Positions 26,096-34,758 of a DNA stretch of 64,000 bases are shown one piece after another. The position numbers and the translations under genes were made by a program. The notes under the pieces are model-generated. The model had not been told where the DNA came from. It made no database searches and worked only from the letters and a program-made list of their open reading frames with translations. The stretch lies in assembly GCA_020635035.1 (NCBI GenBank), contig JACKAO010000006.1:186001-250000 (forward strand), written 5' to 3'. The stretch comes from Calditrichia bacterium. Lineage in GTDB: Bacteria; Calditrichota; Calditrichia; Calditrichales; J004. The stretch's first letter is position 1. Each line of letters begins with the position of its first letter.

Positions 26096-28990
26096 ATGTT
26101 TAGAAAAATAACTTTATTATTATTGTTTGCAATGCAGGCAATACTGTTTGCACAGACAGGTAAAGTGGTTGGTACAGTGACGGATTTTGATACTGGCGAA
26201 CCGCTGGTGGGTGCAAACGTTTTGATTGAAGGTACTTATTTAGGTGGTGCAACGGATGTTAACGGAGAATACCTTATATTGAATGTTCCTCCGGGTACCT
26301 ATTCTGTAAAAGGATTATATGTTGGTTATCGGGATCTTGTAATTGAAAATATTAAAGTTTCAGTAGGTCTTACAACTAACTTAGATCTTCAGCTCCGTGC
26401 AGATACCTACGAAGCAGAAACAATTACAATTGTTGCACAAAAACCTTTGATAAATAAAAATATTACAAACTCTACAAACATTGTTTCAGCGGAAGATATT
26501 GAAAATCTGCCTGTTAGAAATGTTACAGCTATTATTGCAAAAGAAGCCGGTGCAGTTACTAACGGAAACAATGTGTATGTTCGCGGAAGCCGTCCTGATG
26601 CAACTGCATATTATGTAGACGGAGTTTTGGTTAATAACCCAGTTTTTGGAAATGCCCAGACAGCATTGATTTCAAATGCAATTGAAGAGATTCAATTTCA
26701 GGCTGGTGGTTATTCCGCAGAATATGGTGGTGCTAATGGCGGTATTATAAGCACACACAGTAAAACAGGTAGTGATAACTATGCTTTTAATGTTGAAGCT
26801 ATCACTGACAATTTTTCACCTGTTGGTGACAAATACTTAGGTGGTTATTCCTATGGCTACAGTGAATATATCCTTACAGCCGGTGGGCCTTTATTACCCG
26901 ACTATAAAAAATTGAAATTTTTTGTTGCCGGTAATAATCTTTTCAGACGTTCTCCTGCTCAATTCTATAAAGGAATTAATATGGATAATGTCTCTGATCC
27001 GATAAATGGAAGTATTTCCGATGGGGTTAGAGATACTTTTGATGTTTATTATCCTGATGGTTACAGTGTAAATAATCAACAAAATACATATAACATTCAG
27101 GGTAACTTAACTTACGATCTTAATCCAATTACTCTTAAACTGAGCAGCACTTATCAATACAGTGAAGGAGATAATGGCGTTGGTGCAACAGCTTATAATA
27201 CACGTCAGCGTGTTGGTTTAAATCAATCACAAACATTTACTTCAAGTTTAAAATTAACACATGTTCTTAGCCAGACAGCCTTTTATGATGTCATTGTAAA
27301 TTATTTCAGTGACTTTTATTTAAATATGGATCCGGTATTCAAACATAATCTTCCTTTATATGGGGATTCAATTGCAAATGCTGAAGCAGGTTATCCAAAC
27401 ATGCAGAGCGACGGTCAAAATCCTGCATCGCTGGTAGGGTATGGCTGGACATTTACGCGTGAACCTGTTGTTTACAACGCTTATAACAAGCAGAAGACTC
27501 AGAGCTATGGTGCTAAAGTTAATCTTCTTGTACAAGCAACAAAAAACCATGAGCTCAAGACAGGTGCTGAAATTAATACATACGAAATCAGACGGTATGC
27601 CTTACCTGGTCCAAGATCAATTGCTTCTTCAATAAGAGCTGTTGGTGATGGTAATGTTAAGGATGTTTATAACCGTTTGGATAATTATGGTTATGATGTT
27701 TATGGTAATGAACTGAATTCCGGCCTTGATGGTCCTAAGAATCCAGTTTTTGCAGGAGCTTATGTTCAGGATAAAATGGAGTTTGCGGATTTAGTTGTCA
27801 ATGCTGGTATCCGTTTTGACTATATTGATATTGACGATCAGAAATTTGTAAATCCACATAATATTGTTTTTGATAGTAATGATGAAATTGATCCTTCATC
27901 TTTGACTAAAGTAGATCCATATATGTATCTCAGCCCGCGTTTAGGTTTCTCATTCCCTGTTACTGAACAAACTATTTTCCATGCACAATACGGAAGATTT
28001 ATTCAGCAATCAAAATTGAGAGACGTTTACCAGGGATATAGTGTTATTGCTGATAATATTAAAGGTGGTTTTGCTATTCAATCACCTGTTGGTTTTGGTT
28101 TGAAACCAGAAAGAACTACACAATATGATATCGGTTTCAAACAACAGATTGGTGATTTATTCTCTTTTGATATCACAGCTTATTACAAAGATATTAAAGA
28201 CCAAATTCAACAACGTACGGTTTCTGCTGAACCGAATGCTGCGCATAAACAATATTATGCATATTTGAATGGTGACTTTGAAACAGTAAGAGGTTTAGAA
28301 CTTAAATTAAACCTGAGAAGAACAAATCGTCTTGCCGGATCATTGGATTATACCTATTCAAGTGCACAGGGAACAGGATCAAATCCTTCTTCCAGTTTCA
28401 GAACAATCTGGCAGTCACCGACAACTACACCTTATTTCCCGCAACAGGTTGCACCCGTAGATCATGATCAGACTCACAGAGGTTCTTTTAATCTTGATTT
28501 TAGATTTGCAAAGGATGATGGACCTTCAGTATTTGGTTCTCAGATATTCTCTCAATTTGGTGCAAATGTCCTGACATCGTTTAACAGCGGTTTCAGTTTT
28601 ACCCGTTGGGTAGGTTTTAATAATACAAGAGTGCCACTTGAACCACTGAATGCATCTTCAACTCCTTGGTTTTTCCAGGTAGATCTCCGTCTTGACAAGA
28701 CTTTTGAGCTTGGTCCGTTTAATGCAAACGTCTACGTATGGGTGGTCAATCTGTTTAACCGGAAAAATGTTATCAGTGTATTTAATACATCCGGAAGTGC
28801 CAGCTCTGATGGTTATTTAGCAACAGACGCCGGTATAGCCCAGATAGATGGGTATGAACGTCAGGGTGTTGATGAACAGGGTAGAAGTTATGCAGATATT
28901 TATCAATATTTGTATGAAAGACTTACATATGATTCATCAAAATTCGGACCTCCTCGGCAAGTTAATCTGGGTATAAGACTGGCATTCTAA
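26096..28990 (+). CDS. TonB-dependent receptor with carboxypeptidase-like regulatory domain
   Basis: 964 residues. After a signal peptide (about 1-20) comes a carboxypeptidase regulatory-like Ig fold (about 22-105): GKVVGTVTDFDTGEPLVGANV, GATDVNGEYLILNVPPGTYSV. The plug (about 110-240) has NVYVRGSRPDATAYYVDGV and IQFQAGGYSAEYGGANGGIIS. The barrel follows with many aromatic-rich strands, the receptor-typical PERTTQYDIGFKQQIGDLFSFDITAYYKDI segment near 690-715, and a terminal aromatic (NLGIRLAF). It belongs to the SusC/RagA-like architecture. It should import a substrate across the outer membrane using TonB energy. No TonB/ExbBD or SusD gene is nearby. AGGAG upstream of the ATG fits well. The substrate is unknown. 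Confidence 0.9.
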   Translation: MFRKITLLLLFAMQAILFAQTGKVVGTVTDFDTGEPLVGANVLIEGTYLGGATDVNGEYLILNVPPGTYSVKGLYVGYRDLVIENIKVSVGLTTNLDLQLRADTYEAETITIVAQKPLINKNITNSTNIVSAEDIENLPVRNVTAIIAKEAGAVTNGNNVYVRGSRPDATAYYVDGVLVNNPVFGNAQTALISNAIEEIQFQAGGYSAEYGGANGGIISTHSKTGSDNYAFNVEAITDNFSPVGDKYLGGYSYGYSEYILTAGGPLLPDYKKLKFFVAGNNLFRRSPAQFYKGINMDNVSDPINGSISDGVRDTFDVYYPDGYSVNNQQNTYNIQGNLTYDLNPITLKLSSTYQYSEGDNGVGATAYNTRQRVGLNQSQTFTSSLKLTHVLSQTAFYDVIVNYFSDFYLNMDPVFKHNLPLYGDSIANAEAGYPNMQSDGQNPASLVGYGWTFTREPVVYNAYNKQKTQSYGAKVNLLVQATKNHELKTGAEINTYEIRRYALPGPRSIASSIRAVGDGNVKDVYNRLDNYGYDVYGNELNSGLDGPKNPVFAGAYVQDKMEFADLVVNAGIRFDYIDIDDQKFVNPHNIVFDSNDEIDPSSLTKVDPYMYLSPRLGFSFPVTEQTIFHAQYGRFIQQSKLRDVYQGYSVIADNIKGGFAIQSPVGFGLKPERTTQYDIGFKQQIGDLFSFDITAYYKDIKDQIQQRTVSAEPNAAHKQYYAYLNGDFETVRGLELKLNLRRTNRLAGSLDYTYSSAQGTGSNPSSSFRTIWQSPTTTPYFPQQVAPVDHDQTHRGSFNLDFRFAKDDGPSVFGSQIFSQFGANVLTSFNSGFSFTRWVGFNNTRVPLEPLNASSTPWFFQVDLRLDKTFELGPFNANVYVWVVNLFNRKNVISVFNTSGSASSDGYLATDAGIAQIDGYERQGVDEQGRSYADIYQYLYERLTYDSSKFGPPRQVNLGIRLAF

Positions 28991-29024
28991 TTAGATGACT
29001 TATGCAGAGAAATTGGAGAAAAAA

Positions 29025-32000
29025 ATGAAAAAAAGATCAATATACTTGCTGTTTTTAACTGTTTTAATCGCAGCAGTTATGTTCAGCGGGTTTAAAAGAA
29101 TTAAAGGAAACAACAGTTCCTTTAATAAAGTTGCAACAAACGATGTCTATGCCTACATAGCCATCAACCAGATATTAATGTATATCTCAAATAATGGAGA
29201 TGGATCGCATGACCCTGGAACAGATGCCAATGGTTTTTATTGGCCGGGTGGAAAACAAGCTGTTCTTTCCGCCATATTTGAAGATGGATTAATTTGGGGT
29301 GGTAAAATCGGTCGTGAAACGAGAGTAAATGGAAATACACACAGACAAGGTCTTCAAGCTGGCAAGATTCTTGAATCTGGTCTTGCAGACAACCCTGGTG
29401 ATCCAAAATATCGTATTTATAAAATACAAAAAGGCTGGGAAAATCTTTCACCAGGTCCGGAAAAAGACGCATTTCAGAAAGACTATGAAGAATGGCCGGT
29501 TGAAGATGGAGCACCATGGGTAGATACAGATGGTGATGGTGTTTATACTCAGGGTGTTGATGAACCACAGTTTATTGGTGATCAGGTACTTTGGTATGTT
29601 GCAAATGATTTAGATGAGTCACGGTCAACATTCACATACGGAACCGGCCCAATTGGCCTTGAATTCCAGACAACAGTATTTGGATTTAACCGTACGGGTG
29701 ACTTTGGAGATATCGTCTTCAAAAAATATCTTGTTATTAATAAAGGTAGCAATACTTTTAAAGATATGGTTTTTGGTTACTGGTCTGATACAGATATGGG
29801 AACAGCTGATGATGATTACACAGGCTGTGATACTGTACTAAGCTTAGGTTATACCTGGAACGGTACAAATACAGATGGTGTTTATGGATCTCCGCCACCG
29901 TCAGTGGGCTATGACTTTTTCCAGGGACCAATTATTGAATCACCTGGTGACAGTGCCAAGTTTCTTGGGAAATGGCGTCAGGGATATCGTAATATACCTT
30001 TAACAGCTTTCACTCTTTACATTAATTCCAGTTCAACATATTCGGACCCAAGCCAGGGTGTTGCTGAAGGTTCTGTACATTTCTACCGCTATTTGACCGG
30101 ACAGTTATGGAACGGAAATCCTTTTACAGATCCTAATACTGGACAAAATGTGAACTTTGTTGTACCTGGTGATCCTGTTGCAGGAATTGGTTGGTATGAA
30201 GGCGATGGTTGGCCGGGTGGCCCTGATGCGGATGACAGAAGACATTTAATGGCTTCCGGTACTCAGAGAAATCCTGCTACCCAGGAAATAGACCCAGCTA
30301 CTTCTTTTGAAATGGCGCCTGGAGACAGTCAGGAAATAGTGGTTGGTATTATTATCGCCAAAGGTCAAAATAATATTGATAGTATTACAGAGCTGAAAAG
30401 AAAAGATCTTGCTGCTCAGATTGCTTTTGACTTGAACTTCAAATTGACTCAGGCTCCAGATGCACCCCAGGCATACGGAGTACCTTCCGATCGCGAAATT
30501 ATGCTTTATTGGGAAGACAATTCCGAAAACTATGAAGCTTTTGATCAGTTACTTCAGAATAAAGGACTTGAAGATACAACATATACTTTTGAAGGATATC
30601 GTATCTGGCAATTCTCTGATGAGACAGGATCCGATCCAACATTAGTTGGTATTTTTGATGTTGATAATGAAGTGACAACTATTTATGAAACACAGGTAAT
30701 TAATGGTGTTAATGTTCAGGTACCTGTGATCAACAGCGAAAATACAGGTTTAAGAAGACAATTCCGGGTAGTAAAAGATGCTCTGACCGGAGATGCGCTA
30801 AGAAATGGCACACCTTATTATTTTGCTGTTACAGCTTACGGATATTCACCAAACAGTATACCAAGCTATCTTGAAAATCCTCCAGTGATTTTCCAGGTAA
30901 GACCGGGTAGCCAAAAAATCGATATCACATATACATATGATCTCGATGATCATATTATTGGTGATGCCGTATCTGGAGACACGGATGGTATTCTTTACCT
31001 TAAAGTATTCGATCCGGATGTTTTAACAGGTGAAACATATCGTGCTGTTATTAACGGTTCTGAAGAAGATGGTACACTTTCCTGGACTTTTACTAATAAA
31101 ACTACAGGTGATACCATATTAAAGAATAACCAGACATTTAATCTTGATACCGTTTCAAATAAAATTGTTGATGGATTTATCGCAGTGTTTCAGAATCAAG
31201 CCAGAGATAGCCTGAATGCAGTGCCCGGAGCTAAAGTATATGGTGTTAAGTCAGTACAGGAAATAGCAAACGGCTCAGGTGAACTGGAAAGACCCAGAAA
31301 TGTTATGGGTCAGATGAATTCAACCGGTGATTTTAAAATTACAACCTATGGAACAGAAGGTGATTTAAAACAAAATATAAATCCAGCTGTTAGCGATGCG
31401 ATTGGTCTTGATGCTTACGAAATTCGTTTTACAGAAGAAGGCCAGGGAAGTGAATATTATCTGTATGGCTATTCACCATCTTTCCGTGGTCCTGTTACTA
31501 ATGACCCTAAAGCATCTAATAAAGTTCCATTTGAAATATGGAATGTTGGTCGTGATTTAAATTCAACAGATGATGATGTAAGGTTAAAAATAAAAATTCA
31601 GGATGCAGTATTTAATACTCCTGAAGACCAAACAAAATATATAACAGATTCTTTATGGACACGTTCAAATTCTGGTCGCTGGGAAGCTATCTACGCCTTT
31701 ATTGAAGAAGATTCCAGCTATCATGATAATCTTCCTGCAACCAGCGGTCGCGGAAAATCTGGCGATGTAAAAATGCATAACATTGTTATTGATGGCCAGT
31801 TACCCGAAGCCGGAACTGTTATAAGAATTACTCCTTGGCGGCCTGTTGTTGAAGGAAATGCTTGGGAAGTAGTTGCCACAGCAGCTAACAAGAGTGATTT
31901 TACTTCAGCTAAAAATAAACTTGATGAAATTTCAGTATTCCCGAATCCATATTTTGGTGCAAACCCACTGGAAAGAGATAAATATCAGAAATTTGTCAGG

Positions 32001-32234
32001 TTTACCAATCTGCCTTCTAAAGTAACTGTTCGTATCTTTTCATTAGCAGGTGTATTTGTTAATAAACTTGAAAAAGATGATCAGTCTCAATGGTTGGATT
32101 GGAATCTGCTAAACATAGATAATCTTCCTGTTGCAAGTGGTATCTACATTGCACATCTGGATATGCCGTCTATCGGAACAAAAGTAATGAAGATTGCAAT
32201 TGTTCAGGAAAAACAGATTATTGACAGATTATAG
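29025..32234 (+). CDS. Large secreted T9SS-type protein, unknown function
   Basis: Start at 29025 preferred over an in-frame ATG at 28995 because TTGGAGAA provides a ribosome-binding site and the signal peptide (KKRSIYLLFLTVLIAAVMFSG) then begins normally. About 1,069 residues. The body is aromatic- and glycine-rich with acidic loops (WVDTDGDGVYTQGVDEP, GYWSDTDMGTADDDYTG), then an FN3-like part near 500-620 (APDAPQAYGVPSDREIMLYWEDNS, GTPYYFAVTAYGYSP). The last 90 residues (ISVFPNPYFGANPLE..., WNLLNIDNLPVASGIYIAHL) are a T9SS sorting domain variant. It lies between the TonB receptor and a PorV-like barrel, so it may be a surface partner of the receptor. I do not recognise the main domain. Confidence 0.75.
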   Translation: MKKRSIYLLFLTVLIAAVMFSGFKRIKGNNSSFNKVATNDVYAYIAINQILMYISNNGDGSHDPGTDANGFYWPGGKQAVLSAIFEDGLIWGGKIGRETRVNGNTHRQGLQAGKILESGLADNPGDPKYRIYKIQKGWENLSPGPEKDAFQKDYEEWPVEDGAPWVDTDGDGVYTQGVDEPQFIGDQVLWYVANDLDESRSTFTYGTGPIGLEFQTTVFGFNRTGDFGDIVFKKYLVINKGSNTFKDMVFGYWSDTDMGTADDDYTGCDTVLSLGYTWNGTNTDGVYGSPPPSVGYDFFQGPIIESPGDSAKFLGKWRQGYRNIPLTAFTLYINSSSTYSDPSQGVAEGSVHFYRYLTGQLWNGNPFTDPNTGQNVNFVVPGDPVAGIGWYEGDGWPGGPDADDRRHLMASGTQRNPATQEIDPATSFEMAPGDSQEIVVGIIIAKGQNNIDSITELKRKDLAAQIAFDLNFKLTQAPDAPQAYGVPSDREIMLYWEDNSENYEAFDQLLQNKGLEDTTYTFEGYRIWQFSDETGSDPTLVGIFDVDNEVTTIYETQVINGVNVQVPVINSENTGLRRQFRVVKDALTGDALRNGTPYYFAVTAYGYSPNSIPSYLENPPVIFQVRPGSQKIDITYTYDLDDHIIGDAVSGDTDGILYLKVFDPDVLTGETYRAVINGSEEDGTLSWTFTNKTTGDTILKNNQTFNLDTVSNKIVDGFIAVFQNQARDSLNAVPGAKVYGVKSVQEIANGSGELERPRNVMGQMNSTGDFKITTYGTEGDLKQNINPAVSDAIGLDAYEIRFTEEGQGSEYYLYGYSPSFRGPVTNDPKASNKVPFEIWNVGRDLNSTDDDVRLKIKIQDAVFNTPEDQTKYITDSLWTRSNSGRWEAIYAFIEEDSSYHDNLPATSGRGKSGDVKMHNIVIDGQLPEAGTVIRITPWRPVVEGNAWEVVATAANKSDFTSAKNKLDEISVFPNPYFGANPLERDKYQKFVRFTNLPSKVTVRIFSLAGVFVNKLEKDDQSQWLDWNLLNIDNLPVASGIYIAHLDMPSIGTKVMKIAIVQEKQIIDRL

Positions 32235-32270
32235 ATTATCTATCTTGTTTCCATTGAAAAGGAGTAAACA

Positions 32271-33308
32271 ATGTTAAAACTTAAAAAAATTATTCTGATT
32301 ACGACATTTGTGCTGTTTAGTGCCCAAATGTTATTTGCTAGTGGTGGACGCAGAAATGCCACTGCTGGTGCTCAGGAATTGTTAATTCCTGTCGGTGCTC
32401 AGGGCATTGCTTTAGGTGGCTCCTACGTGGCTGGTCTTTCCGGTCTGGAAGCCATTTATTATAACCCTGCAGGATTAGGTGGATTGAAAAATGATGTCGA
32501 AGTTTCATTTTCTCAGATGAACTATATTGCTGACATTAACTTTGCCTATGCCGGTATTGCAGTAAATGTTGGATCTTTCGGACAATTGGGTGTCACCTTC
32601 AGAAGTTTGGATTTTGGTGATATACCTGAAACCACAGTAGAAAGACCCCAGGGTACTGGTACAACATTTTCACCAACCTATATTACTATGGGTATTACTT
32701 ATTCTAATTTTCTTACAGACAGAATTAAAGCTGGTATCAGTTTAAATATTATTTCTGAAGAAATTATGAATACATCTGCTTCCGGGTTTACAATCGACGC
32801 CGGTGTTCAGTATGATGGTTTAGCTCAGATTGAAGGTTTGCAATTTGGTATCGTTCTTAAAAACTTTGGTCCGCAAATGACTTTTGAAGGATCTGATCTT
32901 TTAAGGAACGCAACAGAAGCAGCTGCCCGTAGAGGTGAACAGTACTATCTGATTCAGGCAGAAGGATTTGAAATGCCTTCCCAGCTATCTTTAGGTCTTG
33001 CCTATAAGAGTACAGTTTCTGATAAATTTACTACTATAATTTCGACCGCATTCCAAAATAATAACTTTGCTAATGATCAGTATCAGTTTGGTGCTGAAGT
33101 CAGCTATGATAATATGTTATTCTTACGCGGCGGATATTCCTATGCTTCCGACCGTTCCGGTTTGGGTGGTGATGATAATATTTTCGGACCATCTTTCGGA
33201 GCTGGCTTTAAATTTGGCGGAGACATGGACATTACTATAGACTATGCTTTCAGATCAGTTGAATATTTTGATAACAATCAGATTTTTGGTATTAAAATAG
33301 GCTTCTAA
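32271..33308 (+). CDS. PorV/PorQ-family outer-membrane protein
   Basis: 345 residues with a signal peptide ending FAS. The mature start has the family motif TAGAQELLIPVGAQGIALGGSYVAGLSGLEAIYYNPAGLGGL (PVGARxxALGxAxxA...NPAGLA pattern). The rest is a 14-strand-like barrel, with Gly- and aromatic-rich strands and terminal KIGF. PorV in T9SS is the outer-membrane shuttle that carries cargo from the translocon to the attachment complex. Here the gene follows the TonB receptor and a T9SS cargo gene, which suggests local cargo-specific function. The family match is strong; whether it is a true PorV or another UPF0164 member is not certain. A terminator follows. Confidence 0.85.
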   Translation: MLKLKKIILITTFVLFSAQMLFASGGRRNATAGAQELLIPVGAQGIALGGSYVAGLSGLEAIYYNPAGLGGLKNDVEVSFSQMNYIADINFAYAGIAVNVGSFGQLGVTFRSLDFGDIPETTVERPQGTGTTFSPTYITMGITYSNFLTDRIKAGISLNIISEEIMNTSASGFTIDAGVQYDGLAQIEGLQFGIVLKNFGPQMTFEGSDLLRNATEAAARRGEQYYLIQAEGFEMPSQLSLGLAYKSTVSDKFTTIISTAFQNNNFANDQYQFGAEVSYDNMLFLRGGYSYASDRSGLGGDDNIFGPSFGAGFKFGGDMDITIDYAFRSVEYFDNNQIFGIKIGF

Positions 33309-33324
33309 TTGTTGTTTTTACGCT

Positions 33325-33354
33325 AAAATAGCCCCTCTATGGGGCTATTTTTGT
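33325..33354 (+). terminator. Rho-independent terminator
   Basis: AAAATAGCCCC (33325-33335), loop TCTAT, GGGGCTATTTT (33341-33351): an 11-bp perfect stem followed by a T-rich tract. It ends the lipoprotein-TonB receptor-PorV transcript before the GWxTD gene. Confidence 0.88.
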
Positions 33355-33388
33355 TTTAAAACTAATTGAAAACGGATAAGGTTCTGAA

Positions 33389-34744
33389 ATGAAACTTTTT
33401 AAGATGTTTTTTTTCGTTATGTCAACATTTGTCTCACTGAATGCTCAGGATGTTTTTAATGTAGACTTTGATGCGGCACGCTTCTCAGAGAGCGATACAA
33501 CAGGCCGGTTGGAAGTTTATTACAGCTTTTACTATGAAGGCATGACTAAATATGTAGAAAATGGAGATACTTTAATTGATGGCTCGTTGGCTGTAAAAAT
33601 TTCTTCACAGGATAAAGAAAAAATCTTTGTAAATAAATCATATAGCTTTAAAAATAAAATAGACAGCAAACAAAACTCCATTACAGGAATTCTAACATAT
33701 TCTTTAAGAGAAGGTATTTATCTCTGTGAGTTGAAAGGTGAAGATAAAAGAAATTCTGAATCGATTGACAGTATTTCTTTTAACTTTACAATTAATGCAT
33801 TTAATCAAAATAAATTTACCATCAGTGATATACAATTTGCATCATCTTTATCAAGGGCTATTAATCCAAATTCTATTTTTATAAAAAATAATTACGATGT
33901 TCTTCCTAATACAAGCGGTATTTATGGTGTTACTTTTCCAGTATTATTCTTCTATTCTGAATTTTATAATCTGGATAAAGGGAATGATTCAAAAAACCTA
34001 AAAGCATCGTATTCAATAATAAATCAATATGGTGAAACTATTTTTAATAAAAATAAGTTTATCCCTACTGAATACTCTTCCATTGTATTTGCGGAACCGG
34101 TTAATGTATCAAAATATCCCAGCGGAAGTTACCAGATGATCTTAAGTCTGCTGGATGAAAAAAGCGGTTCGCAGGCAAAAAGCGCCAAAAGATTTACAAT
34201 TATGAATCCTGCGATAGTTGATACACATCAAACCGTTGTTGATGCTGAAATATTATCTTCTGAATTCATAAATATGGATGATGCGGAACTTGATAAAGTG
34301 TTTGGCTTCTCCAGATACATTGCAACCAAGAAAGAAATAGAAATCTGGCAGAGCTTATCTAAGGTCAATGAAAAAAGAACCTACCTGTACAATTTCTGGA
34401 AACTGCGAGATGAAGATCCTTCAACTCCTTTGAATCGATATAAAATTAACTTCTTTGCCAGAGTTGAAATCGCTAATAAGCGCTTTGAAACAATGAGTAA
34501 AGAAGGCTGGAAGACTGACCGGGGACGTGTTTTTTGCATTTATGGTGAACCTGATGAAATTGAAAGGTATCCAAATGAAACAGATACCAAACCTTATGAA
34601 ATCTGGAATTATTATAATCTGGAAAGTGGCGTAATATTTGTTTTTGCTGAAATGTATTCTTTTACTGATATGAATTTAATCCATTCATCAAAAACCGGAG
34701 AAGTTTATTCACCTGACTGGAGATCAAAAATTTCTAAATTCTAA
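33389..34744 (+). CDS. GWxTD-domain protein
   Basis: 451 residues with a signal peptide (MKLFKMFFFVMSTFVSLNAQ). The N-terminal two thirds are beta-rich (about residues 25-290). The C-terminal GWxTD domain (about 305-445) contains IEIWQSLSKVNEKRTYLYNFWKLRD, GWKTDRGRVFCIYGEPDEIERYP near residue 373, and YEIWNYYNLESGVIFVF. The domain is widespread in FCB bacteria, but its biochemical role is not known. The gene lies just after the terminator of the TonB receptor/PorV unit and 3 bp before the subtilase reading frame, so it is probably co-transcribed with the protease. It may have a role in surface protein handling; that is a guess from context. Confidence 0.85.
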   Translation: MKLFKMFFFVMSTFVSLNAQDVFNVDFDAARFSESDTTGRLEVYYSFYYEGMTKYVENGDTLIDGSLAVKISSQDKEKIFVNKSYSFKNKIDSKQNSITGILTYSLREGIYLCELKGEDKRNSESIDSISFNFTINAFNQNKFTISDIQFASSLSRAINPNSIFIKNNYDVLPNTSGIYGVTFPVLFFYSEFYNLDKGNDSKNLKASYSIINQYGETIFNKNKFIPTEYSSIVFAEPVNVSKYPSGSYQMILSLLDEKSGSQAKSAKRFTIMNPAIVDTHQTVVDAEILSSEFINMDDAELDKVFGFSRYIATKKEIEIWQSLSKVNEKRTYLYNFWKLRDEDPSTPLNRYKINFFARVEIANKRFETMSKEGWKTDRGRVFCIYGEPDEIERYPNETDTKPYEIWNYYNLESGVIFVFAEMYSFTDMNLIHSSKTGEVYSPDWRSKISKF

Positions 34745-34758
34745 TTATGGAGGAAATA

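Noticed and set aside
25249..28990. Classical SusCD polysaccharide-utilisation locus
   Set aside because: The lipoprotein has DUF4397 features rather than SusD helices, and there are no glycoside hydrolases next to it.
29164..29568. A 134-codon open frame antisense to the large T9SS-type gene
   Set aside because: It lies wholly opposite a well-supported gene, its product has no recognisable domain and is rich in His and Leu as expected for an antisense shadow, and there is no ribosome-binding site.
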